A stretch of DNA of 18,257 nucleotides from Gammaproteobacteria bacterium. Its GTDB lineage: Bacteria; Pseudomonadota; Gammaproteobacteria; SZUA-140. The stretch lies in NCBI GenBank assembly GCA_026994735.1, contig JALWQD010000160.1, positions 4,425 to 22,681 on the forward strand, in the 5' to 3' direction. Each line of letters begins with the position of its first letter. The stretch's first letter is position 1. The notes beneath the pieces are model-generated. The model was not told where the DNA came from. It did no database searches and saw nothing but the letters and a program-made list of their open reading frames with translations. This document shows positions 1 to 9,942 of this stretch, piece after piece. A program made the position numbers and the translations under genes.

Positions 1-707
1 CTGATATAGTTGCAGTCGAGAATGAGGAAAAGGACGCTGCGGGCAATGTCCTCTGCTTTGCCCTGCCGCTTCAGGGCAGTGCGCGAGATGATCCGCTGGC
101 GGGTAACGTCATCAAGTTCTTCGGGCCAGAGGATTGCTCCGGGAGCGACGGCATTGACGCGGACTTCAGGACCAAGCTCGCGTGCCAGTGATCGTGTCAG
201 CATGACCAGTCCGGCTTTGGCGATACAATAGACGCTGTGTTCCTTCAATGGCCGCTCGGCATGGATGTCGACGAGATTGATAATGCAGCCTTTTTTACTG
301 CGTAACCAAGGGGCCGCTGCTTGCGAAAGAAACAGGGGGGCTTTCAGGTTGCTACCGAGTAAATTGTCCCAATCGGCTTCATTAATGCTGCCGATGGGGG
401 TGGCGTAAAAACTCGAGGCATTATTAATGAGAATATCCAAACGCCCCCAGACATCCGCGGCCTGACGAACGAGGGCGCTATGTTTGCTTTGCTGGAGGAG
501 GTCACACTGGACAAGGACTGCGGAGTCCGCTCGTATTGCATTGAGTGATTTTTGCAGTTCGCGAGCAGCCTGGTGAGAGCGATGATAGTGGATGATGACC
601 CTGGCACCATGGCTATGGAGTGAACGGGCAATCGTCGCACCTAAGCGGCGTCCGGCGCCCGTGATCAAGGCGACCTGGTCTTCGAGTCCGCCAACACTTT
701 CTGGCAT
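1..707 (-). CDS. Pteridine reductase-like SDR (FolM/PTR1 type), partial
   Basis: Short-chain dehydrogenase/reductase, probably an NADPH-dependent reductase of dihydrobiopterin, dihydromonapterin or dihydrofolate. The start is ATG at 707, with an AGGAG ribosome site six bases upstream. The frame stays open to the window edge, so the C-terminus is missing; 235 residues are visible. The cofactor motif is TGAGRRLG (residues 16-23). Its Arg pair replaces the usual SDR glycine pattern and is typical of pteridine reductases. NNAS lies at 95-98. The catalytic set is D147, Y160 and K164. An Asp 13 residues before the Tyr, in place of the classical Ser, matches Leishmania PTR1 (D181/Y194/K198). It is divergent from the methyltransferase at 791. 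The family call is firm; the natural pterin substrate is inferred, and another SDR reaction cannot be excluded. Confidence 0.85.
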   Translation of the reverse strand, partial: MPESVGGLEDQVALITGAGRRLGATIARSLHSHGARVIIHYHRSHQAARELQKSLNAIRADSAVLVQCDLLQQSKHSALVRQAADVWGRLDILINNASSFYATPIGSINEADWDNLLGSNLKAPLFLSQAAAPWLRSKKGCIINLVDIHAERPLKEHSVYCIAKAGLVMLTRSLARELGPEVRVNAVAPGAILWPEELDDVTRQRIISRTALKRQGKAEDIARSVLFLILDCNYI

Positions 708-790
708 AAAATTCTCCTGGGGACAACGGTTGAATACTCGCCGATGACTGACAGTATATCGGTAAATTGACGAGAATACAGGGTATTACA

Positions 791-1993
791 ATGGAAAATA
801 GTAAATCTTCAGCGGTCGCCAGTGGCGCAATGCCCGCACCAGGGGTTGCCGCCAACGCGCATAGCGAACGCTTATGTCAGCACATCCGCGCGTTGATTGC
901 AGCAAGCCCGGATCAAAAAATGACTTTTGCCGACTTTATGGCCGAAGCGCTCTACGCGCCGGGACTGGGATATTACAGTGCCGGAAGTGTCAAATTTGGG
1001 TCACAAGGTGACTTTACGACGGCGGCTGAGCTGTCGAGCTACTATGGGCGCTGTTTGGCTCGTCATTGCGCCGTTATTTTAACAGCAAGTGGCGGTGGTA
1101 TTCTTGAGGTTGGAGCCGGAAGTGGTGCCATGGCGGCAGCGCTGTTGACGGAATTAGAGGTATTGCAATGTTTGCCTGAGCAATACGCGATACTTGAACT
1201 CAGTGCTGATTTGCGTCAGCGGCAACAGGCATTTTTGCTTGCCACCTTGCCGGAGGCGCTTTTTCGACGCCTTTGTTGGCTCGATAGATTACCCGAGGAA
1301 ACATTTAACGGCGTTATACTGGCCAATGAATTACTCGATGCGATGCCCATTCATCGTCTTTGTCGACAGGGGCAGGATTGGCAGGAAATCTGTGTCACAG
1401 AGGTTGCTGGTGAGCTGTGTATGGCGCAAAGGGAAATCACCAGTGAGCGGCTGTTGTCGGCTTTACAAGCGATTCAGGAAGACTGTGAACCATTGCCAGA
1501 TGGCTATGTCATTGAGCTCGGCCTGGCTGCCAGTGACTGGATAAAAGCGATTGCCGACATGATGGGTAAAGCGAGCCTGCTGATCGTTGACTACGGTTAT
1601 CCACGCACAGAGTTCTACCATCCACAAAGAGAAAATGGCACCTTGCTCTGTTATTTTCGCCACCATGCCCATGATAACCCGCTGTCTTATGTCGGTTTGC
1701 AGGATATAACAGCCCATATCGATTTTACGGCCATTGCCTTGGCCGCCAATGATAGCGCACTTTCTGTTGACGGATTTACAACGCAGGCATCATTTCTTCT
1801 TGGCTGCGGCCTGCTTGATATGGTGTCTGCGGAAGCAATAACGGCTGATCCGGTGCTTGCCCAGCAATTGCAAACGCTTTTGATGCCAGGGTCGATGGGT
1901 GAGGTTTTTAAGGTGATGGCTCTGAGTCGTGGTCTTGAAGAGCTGTCAGCAGGCCCTGGTTTTTCGTTACGAGATGAACGCTACCGTTTGTAA
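791..1993 (+). CDS. MidA-family class I SAM-dependent methyltransferase
   Basis: A 400-residue protein of the MidA/NDUFAF7 (DUF185) family. The mitochondrial member NDUFAF7 methylates an arginine of complex I; the bacterial substrate is not settled. Visible motifs are an N-terminal GDFTTAAELSSYYG block (about 73-86), SAM motif I LEVGAGSG (105-112), and the family hallmark NELLDAMP (179-186). A second block around VDYGYP (about 262-267) is also typical. The ATG at 791 is preferred over an in-frame TTG at 767, because the eight extra residues add nothing recognisable; neither start has a strong ribosome site. The gene is divergent from the pteridine reductase and ends 27 bases before the convergent ABC permease stop, with no obvious terminator between them. 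The family assignment is strong; the target protein is unknown. Confidence 0.88.
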   Translation: MENSKSSAVASGAMPAPGVAANAHSERLCQHIRALIAASPDQKMTFADFMAEALYAPGLGYYSAGSVKFGSQGDFTTAAELSSYYGRCLARHCAVILTASGGGILEVGAGSGAMAAALLTELEVLQCLPEQYAILELSADLRQRQQAFLLATLPEALFRRLCWLDRLPEETFNGVILANELLDAMPIHRLCRQGQDWQEICVTEVAGELCMAQREITSERLLSALQAIQEDCEPLPDGYVIELGLAASDWIKAIADMMGKASLLIVDYGYPRTEFYHPQRENGTLLCYFRHHAHDNPLSYVGLQDITAHIDFTAIALAANDSALSVDGFTTQASFLLGCGLLDMVSAEAITADPVLAQQLQTLLMPGSMGEVFKVMALSRGLEELSAGPGFSLRDERYRL

Positions 1994-2020
1994 TTCAGAG
2001 GCTTTCATAGGAGAAAACCG

Positions 2021-4517
2021 TTAAGCAGACTGCAACAGGGTAATCGGCGTAACGTTAACAACCTTGCGACAAGCAAGGAAACCGATAGCGCCAATGAAAA
2101 GCATGCCGAGTGTTGGTCCCAAAAACCAAATTTCAGGGTGCAGACGAAAGGCCATGGCCATTACACGGCTTTGCAAGGACCAGGTTGCCAGTTCTGCCGC
2201 ACAGGAAGCAATCAAACCTGCAATCAGGCCAATGCTGGTAAATTCGATGAGCAGACTGCCAAGCAGTAATTGCCGACGGGCACCGAGGGCTCGCAGCAGG
2301 GTGTTCTCGCGTAAGCGTGTATCCAGCGATGCCTGTATGGCCGCCAGCAGGACTAGCAGGCCACAGCCGAGAATAAGCCACAAGACGACCTCAACCGCTC
2401 GGCTAACCTGGTCTATAATGTTATGGATTTGCTTGATGATGGCGTCCATGGCGAGGACGCTGACAGCGGGGAATTGATCGACGAGCTGAATCAGTGAAGC
2501 TTTTTTCGTGTCTTCGAGATAAAGGCTGGTCAAATAGGTTTGTGGGTATTCATCGAGGATCCCTGGAGGGAAGATGACATAAAAATTGGGGCGCATATTG
2601 TCCCAGTTGACTTGTCGCAAGTTGCTTACTTGCCCCTCTAATGGTCTGCCCGCGATCAGGAAGCTCAGCCTGTCCCCGAGGGCAATACCCAATCGTTTGG
2701 CAAGTCCTGCCTCTAGCGAGAGGGGTATTAAACGCACTGCGCCACGCACCGTCGTTGTCTGATTCGTCCACCATTTTCCGGCAACAATGGTGTTGTCAAC
2801 AGGAAGCTTTTGTCGCCAGGTGAGATTGAGTTCGCGATTTAAATCGTTATGTTTTAATTGCCTCAGTTTGAGGTGTTCCTTGACAGTGATGCCGTCGATC
2901 TGGGTCAGACGACCACGGATGACCCGGGTAAAGGTCGCTATGGGGGGTGTTCTGGGCCTTGATCCATTGCTCCATGGCGGTTACTTTTGTCGGCAAAATA
3001 TTGATCAGGAAATGATTGGGAGTTTTTGCAGGTAACTGTGCCTGCCATTCCTCCAGTAATGTTGTGCGTACTAGAAACAGTGTCAGCAGGAGGGTGATGG
3101 TGAGTGAAAAAATAGTTGTTTGCAACGCATTTTGACCACGATGGCGTCGCAGTGAGGCGAGGGCCAGACGCCAGCGGCCAGTGGCCAGGTGTTGTTCGCC
3201 ACGCTGCCAGCGTAGCAATAGCCAGATGCTGCCGCCGACAATGGCAAAAACAGTCACGGCACCTATGAGCAGGCTTAACGTTAACGGTAAGTTTTGGCTG
3301 TAAAACCACATCAATAAGGTCATGCTGAGAAAACCACTGATCAATCCGCTGAGCACTGGTGTACGCGGGTTGCCCAGGTCCTGTCGCAGGACCCGTAGTG
3401 GCGGTATCGCCGAAAGTGTCACCAGGGGGGGGAAGGCAAAGGCCAGGAGGCAGGTGATGGCGGTGAGGGTGGCCATGGCAATGGCTTGGCTGTCAAGGCG
3501 CGTGACCGCTACATGCACATATTGTCCGAGAGCTCGCGCGAGCAGTCCCTCGATCCCCCAGCCAAGAAGGCTTCCGATTACCATGGCCATGATGGCAAGC
3601 CAGAACAGCTGTTGCAGATAAAGTTTGAGTATCTGGCGACGATTGGCTCCGAAACATTTCATCAAAGCGACATGGTCACAATGGCGTTGACTGTAGCGGC
3701 GTGCTGAAATGGCAATGGCGATACCGGCAAGGGCAATACCGAGCGTGCCGGCGAGTAACAAGAAACGTTCGGCACGTTCGAGTGCGGTGGCAATGGCCGG
3801 TTGTGCAGTGCGGATATTGACCCAGCTTTGGTTGTCTGTCATGCGTCCTCGTAGCCATTGTCGGAAGCGGCTGAGATCCTCCTTCCGACCGGCAAACAGA
3901 TAACGATAGCTGACCCGGCTGCCCGGCTGGATGACCCGCGTCGCAGCAAGGTCATCGAGTGACATCAAGGCATGAGGGGCAATGCTGATGAGAGAGCTTG
4001 CGCGGTCAGGTTCTGCAACTAATATGGCTGTCACACGCAGCCGGGTGTCGCCGATTTCAACAGCACTGCCAAGGTCAATTTTTAATTGATCGAGCAAGCG
4101 CTGTTCAAGCCATATCTCACCTGTTTTTGGCCCGGATACGCGTTTTTTGGCGGGGCCCGTCGCGTGCTTTTTAATTTGCAATTGACCGCGTAGAGGGTAT
4201 GTTGAAGAAACGGCCTTGACACGGGTCAATTGGATACCCTGTCCGCTTGCCAGCATTGAGTTGAATGTGACTTCACGGGCCTGGCGGAGATGCTGCCTTT
4301 CGGCGGCGATGAGCCAGTCACCGGCAATTTTTTGAGAGCTGTTAATGACCCTGTCGGCGGCAAGAAACTGATGGCTTTGATTGTTGATCGTCGTTTTGAG
4401 CTGGTTGGTGAAGGCGCTGATGCCAATTACAATCGCTATTGCCAGACTGGTGGCAGCAAGCAATAACCGAAGTTCACCCGCGCGCCAGTCACGTACAAGC
4501 ATTCGCAGACTCAGCAT
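2021..4517 (-). pseudogene. ybbP: Frameshifted YbbP-family ABC permease
   Basis: FtsX/MacB-type permease partner of the YbbA ATPase. The family is linked to lipoprotein-type or lipophilic substrate export; the substrate is unproven. The start ATG at 4517 overlaps the ATPase stop (ATGCTGA). The first frame runs to a stop at 2847 and begins MLSLRMLVRDWRAGE; it has an N-terminal helix and about six more membrane helices. After a run ending SDLYP the homology leaves this frame. One base over, the sequence continues VIRGRLTQIDG, then RELNLTW, then a C-terminal part with three helices that ends at 2021. Removing one base near 2923-2928 (CCCGGG) joins both parts into about 831 residues and ten membrane segments, the usual family length. 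This is either a recent inactivating mutation or a sequencing/assembly error. The intactness of the rest favours a recent or artefactual event. Confidence 0.85.
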
Positions 4518-5197
4518 GGGGGCTGGGCATCGGCTACGGTGCTGATGAGACGACCATCATCAAGTGCAAGCTGCTGTTGGCAACGTTGAGCCAGTTTTTC
4601 GTCATGAGTAACGAGGACGAGCGTTGTCCCGGCCTCTCTGTTCAGGGCGAAGAGAAGTTCGATAATACGGTCGCCAGTGCGCAGGTCGAGGTTACCTGTT
4701 GGTTCATCGGCGAAGAGTATTTCAGGCGTATTGGCAAAGGCTCTGGCAATGGCGACCCGCTGCTGCTCGCCACCAGACAACTGGGCCGGGTAGTGTTGCA
4801 AACGGTCACCCAGTTTGACCTGTTGCAGGAGGTTGGTGGCAGCCAGACGAGCATTTGGCTGTTCAGCAAGTTCAATGGGTAACATGACATTCTCCAGTGC
4901 TGTGAGGCTGTCAAGTAGCTGGAATGATTGAAAGACAAAGCCCAGTTTTTGGCAACGCAAGATGGCCCTTTGGTCTTCATTGAGATGGTTGATGGCGATG
5001 TCATTGAGCCAGATTTCGCCCTCACTGGGCAGATCCAATCCTGCCAACAAGCCCAGCAATGTCGACTTTCCTGATCCCGAAGGACCTGTTATGGCTACGG
5101 TCGCACCTTTCTTTATGTGCAAGGAAAGTCCCTTTAATATAGACAAAGGGCCTGTACGGGTCGTGACTGTTTTTTTCAGTTTGGTACAGCGCAGCAT
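4511..5197 (-). CDS. ybbA: ABC transporter ATP-binding protein, YbbA/LolD type
   Basis: A 228-residue ATPase of the LolD/MacB/YbbA class that energises the FtsX-like permease encoded immediately downstream; the two genes overlap by seven bases. Walker A is GPSGSGKST (38-46), the Q-loop is Q90, the signature is LSGGEQQ (140-146), Walker B is ILFADEP (160-166) followed by the typical TGNLD, and the switch His is H198. The ATG at 5197 was chosen because it gives the normal family N-terminus; an upstream in-frame extension to 5335 overlaps tesA and has no family character. It is divergent from tesA, exactly the E. coli tesA/ybbA/ybbP layout. If the permease frameshift is real, this ATPase has lost its partner although all its own motifs are intact. 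Confidence 0.92.
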   Translation of the reverse strand: MLRCTKLKKTVTTRTGPLSILKGLSLHIKKGATVAITGPSGSGKSTLLGLLAGLDLPSEGEIWLNDIAINHLNEDQRAILRCQKLGFVFQSFQLLDSLTALENVMLPIELAEQPNARLAATNLLQQVKLGDRLQHYPAQLSGGEQQRVAIARAFANTPEILFADEPTGNLDLRTGDRIIELLFALNREAGTTLVLVTHDEKLAQRCQQQLALDDGRLISTVADAQPPC

Positions 5198-5231
5198 GAG
5201 ATGATTATTTCCGTGAGAAGGGCGTGAAATA

Positions 5232-5261
5232 GCTATACTAGTGCTAGCCAGTCTCTGGCAA
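5232..5261 (-). promoter_or_regulatory. Putative sigma-70 promoter for ybbA-ybbP
   Basis: On the minus strand TTGCCA (5261-5256) and TATAGC (5237-5232) are separated by 18 bases, about 35 bases before the ybbA start. The small inverted repeat GCCAG-TCT-CTGGC (5247-5259) overlaps the -35 box and could be an operator. Assigned by eye from consensus similarity only. Confidence 0.4.
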
Positions 5262-5324
5262 TCGTTCCTCTTTGGCAAGTAGGGCCGTGTCTGATTCTTT
5301 TTCAGTGCAGCTAGGCAGGATATT

Positions 5325-5969
5325 ATGGTAGACAAGCAACAGCGCTCTTCATTTATTCGCTCTGCGCAGGTTATCGGTACTCTTGTTTGGCTGCTGCTGG
5401 CATCGCAAACAGCTGTGGCAAGGGAGCCGACAGTACTGGTGCTTGGTGATAGCCTAAGTGCCGGCTATGGGATTGATCTTGAACAGGCCTGGCCAACTTT
5501 GTTGCAGCAGTATCTGCCCGCAGGGCGGGTGATCAATGCCAGTATCAGTGGCGAAACCAGTGCTGCCGGGCGCCAGCGCTTGCCGACTTTGCTGGCGCGC
5601 TATCAGCCAACGATTGTGATTCTTGAACTGGGTGCCAATGACGGCCTGCGCGGTTTGTCGCTTGAATATTTATACGACAATCTGCAGGCGATGGTCTCTC
5701 TGTCTCAACAGCGTGGAGCCAGGGTGTTGTTACTCGGCATGAGGATTCCACCTAATTATGGTCGTCGTTATAGCGAGGCCTTTAGTGCCTGTTATCAGCG
5801 CCTTGCCGAGGAGAAAGGGCTTGCCAGCGTGCCATTTTTGCTTGCCGGCATCGCCGGCGATCGCGATCAGATGCAGGCTGATGGCCTTCACCCACGTGCC
5901 GCTGCACAGGAGAAAATACGGGATGTTGTTTGGCTGGTCCTGTCAAAAATGCTTGTCGCGACGAAGTAG
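5325..5969 (+). CDS. tesA: Periplasmic GDSL arylesterase / lysophospholipase TesA
   Basis: SGNH-hydrolase esterase (thioesterase I / protease I / lysophospholipase L1 family) of 214 residues. The N-terminus is a signal peptide with a hydrophobic core (about 15-29) ending AVA before R33, so the enzyme acts in the periplasm. Block I is GDSLSAGYG (41-49) with nucleophile S43. Block II has a Gly in SGETSAAG (75-82). Block III is GAND (103-106). Block V is DGLHP (186-190), supplying D186 and H189. The ATG at 5325 follows an AGGCAGGA ribosome site by five bases. The gene is divergent from ybbA, as in E. coli. All catalytic residues are present. Substrate range cannot be read from sequence; short acyl thioesters, aryl esters or lysophospholipids are typical. 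Confidence 0.92.
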   Translation: MVDKQQRSSFIRSAQVIGTLVWLLLASQTAVAREPTVLVLGDSLSAGYGIDLEQAWPTLLQQYLPAGRVINASISGETSAAGRQRLPTLLARYQPTIVILELGANDGLRGLSLEYLYDNLQAMVSLSQQRGARVLLLGMRIPPNYGRRYSEAFSACYQRLAEEKGLASVPFLLAGIAGDRDQMQADGLHPRAAAQEKIRDVVWLVLSKMLVATK

Positions 5970-6023
5970 TCAAGCCTTCTGTTTTTTGGGCCCTTTTTTT
6001 CGCTGCGGAGATTTGTTGTTGCC

Positions 6024-6440
6024 ATGACGATTGTTTATTCTCATGATAAGCTGCTGAGCTGTCAGCAATTTATTGCTTTATTGCGTGCATCAGGTCTGGC
6101 CGAGCGTCGCCCGGTTGATGATCCGGATTGTATTGCGGCGATGTTGGCGCATACAAATCTACTTATTAGCGCCTGGGATGAAGGCCGTTTGATTGCCGTT
6201 GCCCGCTCGCTGACAGATTTTAATTATGCCTGTTATCTGTCGGATCTGGCGGTCGATAAAGCCTATCAGCGTCGGGGAATTGGTAAGCGGCTATTGCAGC
6301 TGACAGAGCAACAGTTGGGGCCGCGCTGTAAACTGATATTGATTGCGGCTCCGGCAGCCAATGACTATTACCCTGCTCTTGGTTTTACTGCTAACAGGCG
6401 CTGCTGGGTGCGTCATCCGGCTTATGTTGACGAGGTTTGA
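6024..6440 (+). CDS. GNAT-family N-acetyltransferase
   Basis: A 138-residue single-domain acetyltransferase. Motif A, which binds acetyl-CoA pyrophosphate, is QRRGIGKRL (82-90), preceded by the usual beta strand YLSDLAVDKAY. The motif B region LIAAPAANDYYPALGF (about 106-121) carries the Tyr and 'LGF' turn common in the family. The ATG at 6024 has CGGAG 13 bases upstream, a rather long spacing. It starts 54 bases after tesA in the same direction and could be co-transcribed with it. The fold call is firm. The acceptor (amino acid, polyamine, antibiotic or protein) cannot be deduced. Confidence 0.85.
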   Translation: MTIVYSHDKLLSCQQFIALLRASGLAERRPVDDPDCIAAMLAHTNLLISAWDEGRLIAVARSLTDFNYACYLSDLAVDKAYQRRGIGKRLLQLTEQQLGPRCKLILIAAPAANDYYPALGFTANRRCWVRHPAYVDEV

Positions 6441-6896
6441 TTGACATTCAATTATCATTCTATCTCATTGTAAATATTATTAATATTGAGAGACTCAAGC
6501 TTCCTTTCCACCTTTAACTGCGATGCCAATGCTCAGGAAGTGGGTACTGGTACGAATGATTGGCAGCACACTTTTCTACAGTGCTGTTTTACGAATAACC
6601 TGATTGGCCCTGATGCTGTGATTGTCTGCGCTCGCCAGGAGAATCAATGCTGCCAAGAGGTCGTTATCAGGGGCCCGTCGATTGCCACGGAGCGGAGGTT
6701 CAACAAGTGCTTGTTTGCGGCCGCTATTGAATGTCCTCATGCGATGCTGAATATTGACCAATTTCACATATATCGCTGAATTTTCAGAGGCATTACTGAA
6801 TCGACTAAAACGACCCGATGCCGTGCCGCTAACAGGAAGAGGTGTCCATATCATGGATGAACGATCTGACTACACAATTGCAGAGGGCATAATAAT
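6441..6896. other. 456-base intergenic stretch without a convincing gene
   Basis: Only weak open frames are present: one on the plus strand (6486-6779, non-ATG start) and one on the minus strand (6576-6854). They overlap, lack ribosome sites and resemble no family I know. The stretch holds an AT-rich segment (6451-6486), a possible terminator (6564-6590) and the ribosome site of the next gene (AGAGGG, 6882-6887). It could contain a degraded gene or an untranslated regulatory RNA; neither can be shown here. Confidence 0.5.
6564..6590 (+). terminator. Possible weak Rho-independent terminator after the GNAT gene
   Basis: CAGCAC (6564-6569) pairs with GTGCTG (6581-6586) across an 11-base loop and is followed by TTTT (6587-6590). 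It lies about 124 bases downstream of the GNAT stop. The stem is short and the T run minimal, so function is uncertain. Confidence 0.35.
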
Positions 6897-7658
6897 ATGG
6901 CGAGTATGACAATGATGGTCTGCCCGCACGATACTGCTGGTGATCCGGTAAAGTGGTTTCAGTTTGCTCAGTTTATTAGTAAATATTGCCAGGTCAGCAC
7001 GAAATACTATAAATGTCTTGATTTTGTTGAATTTCATCAAAAAATGTCTGAGGCTGATCTGGTCTATGCCAACCCTCAGGATTCCTTGACCCTGCTGGAA
7101 AAATTCGGCTATGTGCCCCTGGTTCATTCTACCAATCTCTATGATGAAATTGTCTTTATCGCTGCCAAGGATGCGGATGCGACAGCGTTATCAGCGCTGG
7201 ACGGTAGTGAATGTCTCAGCTGTAATGGCATGATGGTTACCCGCGTGGGTGTGAAAGCTTTGCAGGATGAGGGCATATTGCCTGCTGTTATTGATTCGAA
7301 GGATAATTGGATGGCCGTGGTGAAGGCGATTAGTCAGGGAGAAAAACCCTATGGCTTTGTCTATAAGGACTTTTACGATGGTCTCAATAATCTTAGTCAG
7401 GGACAGGTCAACATTATTGCCGAGACGAGTGAACGGAGTATTTTTCATTCCCTATTCATCAAGGCTGAGCATGCTGCTGCCAACGGTCAGGCTATTTGTG
7501 CAGGCCTGATGGCTGCTCATGATGATGCCAAGGGGATGGCGAGCCTGCAAGGTATTAATGTCGAACAATTTGTGCCTGTGAGCCGCGACGAGATCCTTCA
7601 ATTCAAATCATTGCTGGCAATGGGCGCAGATATCATGACGATGAAATCAGGCCACTGA
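6897..7658 (+). CDS. PhnD-like substrate-binding domain protein, no signal peptide
   Basis: A 253-residue protein resembling the phosphate/phosphite/phosphonate ABC binding-protein family (PhnD-like, type 2 periplasmic fold). The most telling part is ADLVYANPQDSLTLL (53-67), followed by YVPLV and a strand around LYDEIVFIAAKD (81-92). The second lobe has the ISQGEKPYGFVYKD segment (about 145-158). The ATG at 6897 has an AGAGGG ribosome site nine bases upstream. There is no hydrophobic export signal: the N-terminus MASMTMMVCPHD goes straight into the first beta strand. No transporter permease or ATPase is adjacent. A cytoplasmic sensing or metabolite-binding role is therefore more likely than uptake; this is inference. 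The stop codon lies inside a strong hairpin (7639-7666). Confidence 0.75.
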   Translation: MASMTMMVCPHDTAGDPVKWFQFAQFISKYCQVSTKYYKCLDFVEFHQKMSEADLVYANPQDSLTLLEKFGYVPLVHSTNLYDEIVFIAAKDADATALSALDGSECLSCNGMMVTRVGVKALQDEGILPAVIDSKDNWMAVVKAISQGEKPYGFVYKDFYDGLNNLSQGQVNIIAETSERSIFHSLFIKAEHAAANGQAICAGLMAAHDDAKGMASLQGINVEQFVPVSRDEILQFKSLLAMGADIMTMKSGH

Positions 7659-7666
7659 TTTCATCG
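7639..7666 (+). repeat. Perfect 12-bp hairpin spanning the stop codon of the PhnD-like gene
   Basis: CGATGAAATCAG (7639-7650) is the exact reverse complement of CTGATTTCATCG (7655-7666), with a GCCA tetraloop. The TGA stop (7656-7658) is within the 3' arm. There is no following T run, so it is not a classical terminator. It could block 3'-exonuclease decay, act with Rho, or serve as a palindromic protein site. Confidence 0.7.
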
Positions 7667-7698
7667 CAGACAGCGACCGCATATTCAGGCCATTGCTG

Positions 7699-7711
7699 GC
7701 CCGCGACGGGC
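7699..7711 (+). terminator. Weak hairpin between convergent genes
   Basis: GCCCG (7699-7703) pairs with CGGGC (7707-7711) over a three-base loop, followed by a T-rich stretch (GATTTCTGTTTGTT). It sits in the 100-base gap between the PhnD-like gene and the convergent RRM gene. A terminator role is possible but the stem is only five pairs. Confidence 0.25.
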
Positions 7712-7758
7712 GATTTCTGTTTGTTACAAGACATTTGAAAGTGAGAGCGATGGTTTTG

Positions 7759-8052
7759 TCAGCGCTGCCAGGGATTGTTGCTGCCATCTGTCGATGAGGG
7801 AGCTGTTTGCTGTTTTGATTCGGCTTTTTTGACGCGTATGCGCTGGCCATCAAGTTCCTGGCCATTGAGGTTTTTCATGGCGGCCTTGGCTTCCCCTGTT
7901 TTAGCGATCTCAACAAAGCCGAAGCCTTTTGATTGACCGCTCTTTTCATCGATGACGAGGGTACAGTACTGGACCTTGCCATAGCTCTCGAAGAGCGTGC
8001 GCAGCTGTGTTTCAGTGGTGTCGCGGGACAGGTTGCGTATTAATAGTTTCAT
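7759..8052 (-). CDS. Small RRM-domain RNA-binding protein
   Basis: A 97-residue protein that is almost entirely one RNA recognition motif. RNP2 is LLIRNL (3-8) and RNP1 is KGFGFVEI (42-49), with the usual aromatic residues for stacking on RNA bases. A short polar tail rich in Gln, Ser and Asn (about 80-97) follows. It starts at ATG 8052. It binds single-stranded RNA; bacterial members are often cold- or stress-responsive, but this is family knowledge. It lies downstream of groEL on the same strand, separated by the groEL terminator. TTGCTC and TATAAC on the minus strand just beyond that terminator (spacer 15) could form its own promoter. It converges on the PhnD-like gene. Confidence 0.9.
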   Translation of the reverse strand: MKLLIRNLSRDTTETQLRTLFESYGKVQYCTLVIDEKSGQSKGFGFVEIAKTGEAKAAMKNLNGQELDGQRIRVKKAESKQQTAPSSTDGSNNPWQR

Positions 8053-8149
8053 CGTTGATTCTCGTAGGGTGTTTTGCTGTCGGCAAAAGTGTCAGTGTAG
8101 ACGATTAAACATTTTTCAGGATGTTATACCGCCCTCGGGTGAGGAGCAA

Positions 8150-8186
8150 TAAAAAAGCCCTGCCGGCGCATATGCCGGCAGGGCTT
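8150..8186 (-). terminator. Rho-independent terminator of groES-groEL
   Basis: On the minus strand AAGCCCTGCCGGC (8186-8174) pairs perfectly with GCCGGCAGGGCTT (8167-8155) over a six-base loop and runs into a six-base T tract (8156-8151). It begins 29 bases after the groEL stop. The 13-bp GC-rich stem makes this a strong terminator. Confidence 0.93.
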
Positions 8187-8214
8187 CATGATGGTTTTTG
8201 ATGCCTGAGGCAGC

Positions 8215-9876
<1,662 letters not shown>

Positions 9877-9942
9877 TGTTTCGATTTCCTCTCAGAAAAT
9901 TAGGTTCGATAGCTACGCAAGTTATTTGCGAGCAGTTCCGGT

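Noticed and set aside
767..790. TTG start at 767 for the MidA-like methyltransferase.
   Set aside because: It adds eight residues of no known character; ATG at 791 is the simpler start.
6441..6475. Possible Fur box or promoter in the AT-rich stretch (AATGATAAT on the minus strand, TTGACA at 6441).
   Set aside because: Only about 10 of 19 positions fit the Fur consensus, and no -10 box lies at a proper distance from TTGACA.
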